From NCBI GenBank assembly GCA_001803045.1, contig MHAR01000086.1, positions 1-54,482 on the forward strand: DNA of 54,482 nt, written 5' to 3'. The notes beneath the pieces are model-generated. The model was not told the origin of the DNA, searched no databases, and saw only the letters and a list, made by a program, of their open reading frames with translations. Below, one piece after another: positions 47,472 to 54,482 of the stretch. Within the stretch, counting starts at the first letter, position 1. Every line of letters starts with the position of its first letter. This stretch comes from Ignavibacteria bacterium RIFOXYB12_FULL_35_14 (GTDB lineage Bacteria > Bacteroidota > Ignavibacteria > Ignavibacteriales > Ignavibacteriaceae). The position numbers and the translations under genes are program-made.

Positions 47472-50400
47472 TCAACGAAGCAGAATCATCTTCTTTGTCT
47501 CAATAAAACTTTCTACTTGCAAACGATAGAAATATATACCGCTTGCAAAGTTATGGGCGTTCCATTCAATCTCATATCTACCTGGTTGTTCATGTTTATT
47601 TAATAAAGTAGTTATTTCTCGACCAAGAATATCAAAAACTTTTATCGATATGTTTCCTTCTTTAGGAATTTCATAACGAATTTTTGTTAATGGATTAAAA
47701 GGATTCGGATAATTTTGAGAAAGTGAATATGTTTTTGGCACTAAGTTATCCAAATCGCTTACACCTGTTATTATTTTTATCACACCATCAATTAGGGTAT
47801 ATATTTTCCTTTGATATGTAGCTTCATCCCTTATAAATGCGTCATCAAAATGTAAAAATGTACTTGAGGCTTGTGCGGAGTTGCACGCAAATTCAAGTCG
47901 AATTAATTCTCCATTGTCCTCATTTATTCCTTTATAACCTTTTATTGAAAGGTTGATAGAACCTATACTTAAGTTGGTAGTTTCTAACGAAAATGCTTTA
48001 GTCAATCCTCCTGAGTTAACATTAACCATACTTAATACTGCAGGGTCAAACGAAAGAGAAAAATTTAATTCGGATGCTCCTTTAATTTTATCTCCCATAA
48101 TTGAAATTTGAATTGTATCTGAGATTGTCAATTGATCAACTGCCAATGAACTTCCATCAAAGAATATTGAATTAGAATCTGAATTGGGTCCACCATAAGC
48201 GCCAATATCATTTCTTGAACCATCTATATCATCATATTTTGTATCAGGGTTGCCGGTATTGATACAAGGTGAATTTTCAGTTAAATGGTAATTTCCTTTT
48301 GCTGTATCAACAAATTGCGGATCCAAGGATATATCATTATTTCCAGGCTCCATTCCTTGATAATTAACATAATTGTTCCATACGTCATTATAATCATAGT
48401 TAGAAAGAGGTGATAATTGAACGCCATAATTATTATTGTCTATAATTATATTATTCATAATAATTGATTGCGAACTTTGTTCTTCAATCCCTTTACCGTG
48501 AGTTATAATTGAATTATTAATTATTTCATTGTCTGAAGAGTTTTGAATCCAAATTCCAACACCTGTTTTACTTTTGTCTTTAACAATATTATTTAAAACT
48601 TTAGTGCCCTGAGAATTCATAAGAAATATTCCCCAGCCTCCATCGTTACAGTAAATCATATTATTTTTAAGAACTGGTGATGAGCCCATAATATCTATTG
48701 CAGAGCCTCCAAAAGGCCCTTCTATAAGATTATTGTAAATTATTGCAGATGATCCGCCACCTAAGGAAATTCTTCCGATTTCATTCTGTTCAATAATATT
48801 ATTTTTAATTATCGGGTTCGATGCGGTAATGTATATAAAAATATTTGTTATATAATTATTTTCAATAGTTGCATTTGAATTATTATCAAGTGTTATCCCC
48901 GGATCAGGATATATTGATCCTTCAATTTTATTTTTCTTAATAACCGGAGAGGAAGATTCACATGATATCATTGCACCAAATGGAACGCGGTTTTCATCCG
49001 GTTTAATTGTGAATCCACTCAATATTGCATTTTTGATATTATTGAATGTAATACCATTGTTTTCACCTGTTAAAATTATATTAGTTACTGAGGCTCCACT
49101 TCCTATTACAGATACTCCCTCTTTCATTGTAATAGCTTCGTTATAATTTCCGGCTGCGACTAAAATACTATCATCTTCCACAGCTTGCTGCATGGCTTCC
49201 ATAATTGTATTGTATGGATTATTTCTACTTCCATCTTCGCCTCCGCTATTCTTTGAATCTACATAAATATAATTATCGTTCTCATTCGTAAAATTCACAA
49301 CAAATGCTCCATTTGTTATGCTTCGAATAGTTATTTCGTTTAAAAATTCATCCCAAAGAAATACATCCTTTAAATTTAACGGAGACGCATCATCTGTTTT
49401 AGCATTTATATTAACAATAAATTTTATCTTTAAAATTTCATTTGAACCAGATTGAAGTGCATTTGGAGAATTAATTACAAATCCAATTTCCTTTACCGAT
49501 ACAATATTTTGTTTTAGAGTAGAATTATTTGTTGCTTCAGTAAGTTCTGCATTTAAAAAATTTAGAGTAGAATTATCATAATTAAAAACGAAGTTTGCTT
49601 TAGCTAAACCAATGATTTTATCCAAACCGATATCAACGGAGACTGTATCACCGGGATAACCTGATAAGCTCGAAACATAAATTGATTTTGTTAAGAATTG
49701 TGAAGTAATTTCTTTCATCGGGTCTGGTCCGCCATAAGCGCCAATGTCATTTCGTGTCCCATCGATATCATTATATTCAACCTTTGGATTTCCTGCATTT
49801 ATACATGGTGAAGAAGATTTGAGATGAAAATCATTTAAATCTGCATTAATAAATTCGGGATCTAAAAATAAATTTGTGTTCGGGAGCTGCGGGTTGTGAT
49901 AGAGTGATTCCCAGACGTCATTATAATTAATGCCTGTGGTATAGCTGGGAGAACTAATATTTATCCCCCCAGATAAAATATTATTCTCAATAATGACATT
50001 CTGAAACGACAATAAATTTATTGCGCATACTTCAGATGCAACAATAGTATTATTTATTATTTTAGGCTGATCATCCCAAAGTACATTTATACCCACTTCA
50101 TCAGCAACAATGATATTATTTTTAATGATTGGATTGCATTCCGAATTCATTTGAATGGCATGTCCGCATTCCGTAATAAAATTTTTAGTAATAGTAGGCG
50201 AAGACTGATATGTTAATGAAATTGCAGGCGAATAAGAACCAGAAGAACCTACAAATATGTTTTCGGTTACTAATTGAGAACCTGAATTACACACTAAAGA
50301 TTTCATAATGCCTAATCTTTTTATAACACAATTTCCTAAAGCATTAATTGTAGTGTTTATCTTACATTGTCCGGCATCAAAACCAATTAGGGAAACACCA

Positions 50401-52331
50401 TTCTTCATATTAATTGAATTTGAATAATTTCCCGGAAAAATCTTCACCGTATCACCATAAAATGCTACATCAATTCCTTCCTGGATTGTTTTAAATGGAT
50501 ATTGAATAGAACCGTCACTACTGCTCCCGGCATTCTCATTAACATAAATATCAATTCCGTAAGCTTTTGAGGTTATTTCTTCGGAAATTTTACTTTCATT
50601 ATGGCTGGAATCCATTGCTGTTATGGCATAAAAATAATTTTGTCCGGAAATAACCGAACTATCTTTAAAGCTATTATTATTTATAGGCACAAATATTTTT
50701 AAGCTGTCTAAATATTTATGACTAGCTAATCCTTTGTAAATTTCGTATCCGTATAGATCATTTTCTTTATTCGATTCCCAATTTAACATTATGCTTGAAT
50801 GAGAAGCATGTGCCGAAAAGCTTTTAGGAGTAAAAGGCGGTATTGTATCTAAAGAAACATATTCGATGCTAATTGATTTTAAAATAGATGTGCTTCCATC
50901 CTGTGAATCAAAAAATGCTTTATATTGAACATATCTATCGCCATTGTGAATAGAATTTATTTTAAAAGTGTCTGTATAATAATCAGATGTATCTTCGGGT
51001 CCATACCAGTAAGAACTATTTAATTCTGAAATTGATTTTGCAGTTCTGATTTTAAATTTTATATCACATTTGGGGTTATTTACTTTTTCCCAATAAATAT
51101 TTTGAAAACTACAACCATATGGACTTGTATAAAAAATTGATGAAGTCATTTCACCGGAGTATTTCGGATCAAATTTCCATTTGTTTGTATAAAGCAAATA
51201 CCGCCGGTTCGCTTCATCCCAATAATTCCATGATAATTGAAAATCCTCTGTTAAGAATTCTATGCTAGGCGAATAATTACCACCATTAAATCCAAGATCA
51301 TTTAATCTTAAATTTAGACCTATTGGAGTTTTAGTCGAATTATAAATCTGACCATAAATATTGCTTTGTATCGAAGTAACGGGTTCAATCTCATCCCTAC
51401 AATCACCCCAAACAATAAAAAGATTATTATTGTTGTCTAAACATAAATCAACTCCAAATTGCGCATGATCAACTTTATCATCATTGACTTTAACTATTAA
51501 ATTATATGGCACTCCTTGATTAGAATACATTTGCGTGTAGATGTCTGCATAAGTACTAATGTTACTATCTGAACCATTCCAAGCAACAAAGAAATTTTGA
51601 TCATTACCACTAACGGCTGGTTGTAATTCATGTTTTGTTACACCTGGCTGGTTCAAAAAAAAAGTAATTCCAATTTTGTTACCAATTTTATCTCTTTTTT
51701 GTACATTAATTTTGTACCCTTCAGAGGTGTTTACAGAAAAGAATATCCAGAAATTTTGATCCGTCTCATTTGCAAAAACAACAGGAAATTGTCCGCTTGT
51801 ATTCTTAATTTCATTTATTTTAAAATTATTTCCAACCTTTACTGAATCATCTTTAAATAGTTGAGCATACATTGTTTCTTGATCGTCCAAAGGATTATAT
51901 CCAAGATCAGCCCATACAACCATATATGTTCCATCATCAAACATATCTACGCGACTGACACCGTCCTGACCGGCAATTCCACTAACTTCATTTACTAAAA
52001 TAGAACTAGTAATTTCATTTCCATCGGAAGCGTATTTTTTTATAAAAACATTTCCTCCTTGAACCCAGGTTCTGACAAAATCACCCGAACTATTCTTAGC
52101 AATAAATCTTAAAACTGAATTATCTGTGAAGTCAGTAACAGTTTTTACTAGTGGATGCGGTAGTTGAACTTCACCCCCGTTATTATTTTTAACTATTAAA
52201 CTGTTTAATTGGTTATCTGAAAAATCTTGGACTGTAGTTTCTGACCAGGTTTTAATATTGGATTGCGGATTAATCGATTTTAATAGAATGAGAATCAGAA
52301 TTAAAATCCATTTATAACTCGACTTAATCAT
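47472..52331 (-). CDS. Large secreted protein with duplicated beta-helix and cohesin-like modules and a type IX sorting domain
   Basis: A 1619-residue extracellular protein of unknown role. In order: signal peptide (1-24); a region with propeller-like repeats (about 60-400); a fibronectin type III-like domain (500-590); a DUF1565/parallel beta-helix domain (594-870); a cohesin-like beta domain (880-1015); a second beta-helix (1020-1385); a second cohesin-like domain (1395-1520); and the T9SS type A sorting domain with LSQNYPNPFNPLTKIRYEIP (1535-1619). Each beta-helix ends with the same DIDG(T/S)RNDIGAYGGP motif, so the pair arose by internal duplication. RBS AAGGAG precedes the ATG. Beta-helices suggest polysaccharide binding or cleavage. 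Confidence 0.85.
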   Translation of the reverse strand: MIKSSYKWILILILILLKSINPQSNIKTWSETTVQDFSDNQLNSLIVKNNNGGEVQLPHPLVKTVTDFTDNSVLRFIAKNSSGDFVRTWVQGGNVFIKKYASDGNEITSSILVNEVSGIAGQDGVSRVDMFDDGTYMVVWADLGYNPLDDQETMYAQLFKDDSVKVGNNFKINEIKNTSGQFPVVFANETDQNFWIFFSVNTSEGYKINVQKRDKIGNKIGITFFLNQPGVTKHELQPAVSGNDQNFFVAWNGSDSNISTYADIYTQMYSNQGVPYNLIVKVNDDKVDHAQFGVDLCLDNNNNLFIVWGDCRDEIEPVTSIQSNIYGQIYNSTKTPIGLNLRLNDLGFNGGNYSPSIEFLTEDFQLSWNYWDEANRRYLLYTNKWKFDPKYSGEMTSSIFYTSPYGCSFQNIYWEKVNNPKCDIKFKIRTAKSISELNSSYWYGPEDTSDYYTDTFKINSIHNGDRYVQYKAFFDSQDGSTSILKSISIEYVSLDTIPPFTPKSFSAHASHSSIMLNWESNKENDLYGYEIYKGLASHKYLDSLKIFVPINNNSFKDSSVISGQNYFYAITAMDSSHNESKISEEITSKAYGIDIYVNENAGSSSDGSIQYPFKTIQEGIDVAFYGDTVKIFPGNYSNSINMKNGVSLIGFDAGQCKINTTINALGNCVIKRLGIMKSLVCNSGSQLVTENIFVGSSGSYSPAISLTYQSSPTITKNFITECGHAIQMNSECNPIIKNNIIVADEVGINVLWDDQPKIINNTIVASEVCAINLLSFQNVIIENNILSGGINISSPSYTTGINYNDVWESLYHNPQLPNTNLFLDPEFINADLNDFHLKSSSPCINAGNPKVEYNDIDGTRNDIGAYGGPDPMKEITSQFLTKSIYVSSLSGYPGDTVSVDIGLDKIIGLAKANFVFNYDNSTLNFLNAELTEATNNSTLKQNIVSVKEIGFVINSPNALQSGSNEILKIKFIVNINAKTDDASPLNLKDVFLWDEFLNEITIRSITNGAFVVNFTNENDNYIYVDSKNSGGEDGSRNNPYNTIMEAMQQAVEDDSILVAAGNYNEAITMKEGVSVIGSGASVTNIILTGENNGITFNNIKNAILSGFTIKPDENRVPFGAMISCESSSPVIKKNKIEGSIYPDPGITLDNNSNATIENNYITNIFIYITASNPIIKNNIIEQNEIGRISLGGGSSAIIYNNLIEGPFGGSAIDIMGSSPVLKNNMIYCNDGGWGIFLMNSQGTKVLNNIVKDKSKTGVGIWIQNSSDNEIINNSIITHGKGIEEQSSQSIIMNNIIIDNNNYGVQLSPLSNYDYNDVWNNYVNYQGMEPGNNDISLDPQFVDTAKGNYHLTENSPCINTGNPDTKYDDIDGSRNDIGAYGGPNSDSNSIFFDGSSLAVDQLTISDTIQISIMGDKIKGASELNFSLSFDPAVLSMVNVNSGGLTKAFSLETTNLSIGSINLSIKGYKGINEDNGELIRLEFACNSAQASSTFLHFDDAFIRDEATYQRKIYTLIDGVIKIITGVSDLDNLVPKTYSLSQNYPNPFNPLTKIRYEIPKEGNISIKVFDILGREITTLLNKHEQPGRYEIEWNAHNFASGIYFYRLQVESFIETKKMILLR

Positions 52332-52388
52332 TTTAAGTCTCCTTTTTAAATAAAAAATATTTACTTGATTTCTAAAATTTTTTTTATG

Positions 52389-54482
52389 TCACTTCATTAA
52401 AATTAATTTCTTATTTTGGACAAAACTTCCAGCTTTCAATTGATAAAAATAAAATCCGCTTGCCAATCCGCCTTTGGCGGAAAACTCAACTTCATAACTT
52501 CCTGCTGATTTGAATTCATCAACTAAAGTTGCAACTTCGTTTCCGAGTACATCATAAACCTTCAACGTTTGCCAACTGCTTACTGGTGACTGCCAACTGA
52601 TCTTCGTACTTGGGTTAAATGGGTTGGGATAATTCTGTTGTAAAATGAATGTGCTTAAAACAAAATTTTTATTATCAAAAACAGAAGTTATTGAATTGAA
52701 ACTTCTTAAAATCATTCCATTTTTTGTCACGGCAAAGATATAATCGTTATCATTTATTCCAAGGAAGATTACTTTATCATCTGAATATGTACTATCAATT
52801 ATGCTCCAAGATTCGCCATAATCTGTTGACAAGTAAATCTTTTTGATGTATGATCCACTAATCGTAACATATGCGTATATATTCCCCTTAGAATCAACCG
52901 ACAAATTTTCAACTGTTACATCCCTTAAACCAACCAGATGCCAATTTATTTCATCTTCTGTTGTGCGGTACACTCCCCAATTTGCTGCAAACAAATAATC
53001 CCCACTATTTACAATATTGCATACGAACTTTTCAGGTATCCCATTACTCGCTTCAGACCAATTAACACCACCGTCAGTTGATCGAAAAATTCCAACACTA
53101 TCAATTACAGCATATATATTTTGAATCTTGCTGATTGAAATACCACTAACTGATAAAAATGAATAATTAAAAACTTTATCCCAGCTTTCTCCATCATCAG
53201 TTGATTTATAAATTGTATTCCAAATGGCATAAAATATATTTCCACTTGAATCAATTGAAATTATACCAGGGCTTGATACTATAGTGCCTAAACCAGCTTT
53301 ACTCCAGCTTTTGGCAGTATCATTTGATCTGTATAAACCGGAATCGCTGGTAACTGAGAATACATATCCTTTGGGACTTCTGCTTAAACTAATAACAGTT
53401 CTTCCCTGCAAACCAGAAATGAACCAGGAATCCCCATTGTCAGTGGAACGGTAAACTCCGTTTTCAGTCCCGATAATAGGGTTTCCATTCCAGTCGAACG
53501 TAATACATAAAGCAGGAATGGTAATATTCACATTTAAAATTTGTTCCCATGTCTGCCCATCATCGGCTGACAATAATAAGCCATTCGATGTACCAATGTA
53601 TATTTCTCCTGAATCATTAATACCTATGCAGCTTACATCTATACCAGAAGTGTCGTAGAGAATATCCCAATTATATCCATAATCAATACTCCTCCATAAT
53701 TTTCCCCAAAGAGAAATAGCAAATATTTTGTTATTATTTAAAATCATTCTCCAGCATCCTTCACTTGGGAAACCAGTTGTATTCCATGTTTTACCATCAT
53801 CTTCAGATTTATAAATACCGGTTATAGAGCCAACAAAAATTTTATTGTCATCAGTTATAAAAATGTTAGAAGTAGAGATAGTACGTACTGAATCAGGGAT
53901 AGATAATTTTTGCCAGGTATCTCCATAATCTTCAGAGCGGTAAAGACGTGCTGAATACGGTAAGGAAGATTCCGGAGATGGTCTGAGAAATCCTCCTGCA
54001 TATATCCTTCCTGCAGCGTCAACATAAACTGCATTGACTCCAACAGAGTCTAAACCCATGCTTTTAATCTGAGTCCAATTTTCACCATCTGAAGAATAAT
54101 GCAAGCCATCACCCGAACCAATAAAAATTTTACTATCATTACTAAATGCCATTGATCTTGGGGATATTTCTGTCAGTTTCACCCAATCAGAATTAAAAGA
54201 TTTTTGTAGGAATAATCCCTCTGAAGTAGAGATATAAATATAATTATAAGGTCCTATAAAGATTCTTTTAACTAATTTATCAAGATAAATATCACCTGTT
54301 TTTCCACTATCCTCAGATACATACATTTTATCGGCACAGATAAACATATGTCCTGCTGAATCAAACGCAACATCTCTAACAGCACCTTTATATAGTCTAT
54401 TTAAGGGCGTCCAGATTGGTTTGAAAAAATCTTGTGCACTTGACTTAGCGAAAGTAATAATCAGTAAGAAGAAAAAAATAAA
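52389..54482 (-). CDS. Secreted Asp-box (BNR) repeat protein with type IX sorting domain, 5' end outside window
   Basis: The frame stays open to the right edge, adding 45 codons before the ATG at 54347. These read FIFFFLLIITFAKSSAQ, the hydrophobic core and cleavage region of a signal peptide, then mature sequence, so the true start lies just beyond the window. The mature part has about ten Asp-box motifs of the form SxDxGxxW (for example YRSEDYGDTW, YKSTDDGESW), typical of multi-bladed beta-propellers. It ends in a T9SS domain with LQQNYPNPFNPSTKISW. Function is unknown; such propellers occur in sialidases, binding proteins and assembly factors, but no sialidase active-site arginines were seen. 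Confidence 0.85.
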   Translation of the reverse strand, partial: FIFFFLLIITFAKSSAQDFFKPIWTPLNRLYKGAVRDVAFDSAGHMFICADKMYVSEDSGKTGDIYLDKLVKRIFIGPYNYIYISTSEGLFLQKSFNSDWVKLTEISPRSMAFSNDSKIFIGSGDGLHYSSDGENWTQIKSMGLDSVGVNAVYVDAAGRIYAGGFLRPSPESSLPYSARLYRSEDYGDTWQKLSIPDSVRTISTSNIFITDDNKIFVGSITGIYKSEDDGKTWNTTGFPSEGCWRMILNNNKIFAISLWGKLWRSIDYGYNWDILYDTSGIDVSCIGINDSGEIYIGTSNGLLLSADDGQTWEQILNVNITIPALCITFDWNGNPIIGTENGVYRSTDNGDSWFISGLQGRTVISLSRSPKGYVFSVTSDSGLYRSNDTAKSWSKAGLGTIVSSPGIISIDSSGNIFYAIWNTIYKSTDDGESWDKVFNYSFLSVSGISISKIQNIYAVIDSVGIFRSTDGGVNWSEASNGIPEKFVCNIVNSGDYLFAANWGVYRTTEDEINWHLVGLRDVTVENLSVDSKGNIYAYVTISGSYIKKIYLSTDYGESWSIIDSTYSDDKVIFLGINDNDYIFAVTKNGMILRSFNSITSVFDNKNFVLSTFILQQNYPNPFNPSTKISWQSPVSSWQTLKVYDVLGNEVATLVDEFKSAGSYEVEFSAKGGLASGFYFYQLKAGSFVQNKKLILMK
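52467..52481. repeat. Palindrome within a sorting-domain coding sequence
   Basis: TCCGCCTTTGGCGGA is a 15-base palindrome that encodes FSAKGG in the frame of the Asp-box gene. A one-mismatch relative, TCCACCTAAGGCGGA, is at 8246-8260 inside the insertion downstream of rplQ. Confidence 0.7.

Noticed and set aside
51630-51845. Plus-strand frames inside the large secreted protein and other genes
   Set aside because: They lie antisense to well-supported coding regions, have low-complexity composition and no ribosome site.

Overview
The window is an AT-rich bacterial chromosome segment in which every recognisable gene lies on the minus strand. Two surface proteins end in the C-terminal sorting module typical of type IX secretion, with the NYPNPFNP signature. 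RpoD is short and lacks region 1.1, the ribosomal operon runs secY-map-infA without adk, and the str, rpoBC and S10-spc-alpha blocks are fused. Together these point to the Bacteroidota/Chlorobiota/Ignavibacteriota group, most likely an Ignavibacteria-type organism. This assignment is an inference from protein character, not a database result.

Layout, in the direction of transcription (right to left). At 47-54.5 kb are two large secreted proteins: an Asp-box (BNR) repeat protein cut by the right window edge, and a 1619-residue protein with two tandem beta-helix plus cohesin-like modules. At 44.7-47.3 kb are an M16 zinc peptidase and an AlaA-like aminotransferase. At 41.4-44.7 kb is a small complex I cluster (nuoG-nuoH-nuoI only), followed by a YifB/ComM AAA+ ATPase. 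At 8.5-39.7 kb is one nearly unbroken information-processing supercluster: tRNA-Tyr, tRNA-Gly, tRNA-Thr, rpmG, tRNA-Trp, secE, nusG, rplKAJL, rpoBC, rpsL, rpsG, fusA, tuf, then the full S10, spc and alpha operons ending in rpoA and rplQ. At 1-8 kb are engB, a GAF/GGDEF-like protein, deoB, rpoD with an NlpC/P60 lipoprotein, and a Zn/Cd-type P1B ATPase.

Regulatory signals seen directly include three promoters of the form TTGnnn-17 bp-TATATT (before tRNA-Tyr, rpsL and the M16 peptidase), a hairpin between rplL and rpoB, and intrinsic terminators after rplQ, tuf, the 1619-residue gene and the M16 gene. Many translation genes use TTG or GTG starts behind good ribosome binding sites.

The main oddities are these. 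(1) A gene-less insertion of about 475 bp sits downstream of rplQ. It has perfect 14-bp terminal inverted repeats that exactly abut a long direct duplication of the rplQ tail and terminator. (2) A tRNA-Gln gene is embedded inside the spc operon between rplR and rpsE. (3) rpmJ (L36) carries a one-base frameshift. (4) nuoGHI stands apart from the other nuo genes, and its NuoG keeps the ligands for the extra N7 iron-sulfur cluster. (5) A palindrome resembling one in the insertion lies inside a secretion-sorting domain.
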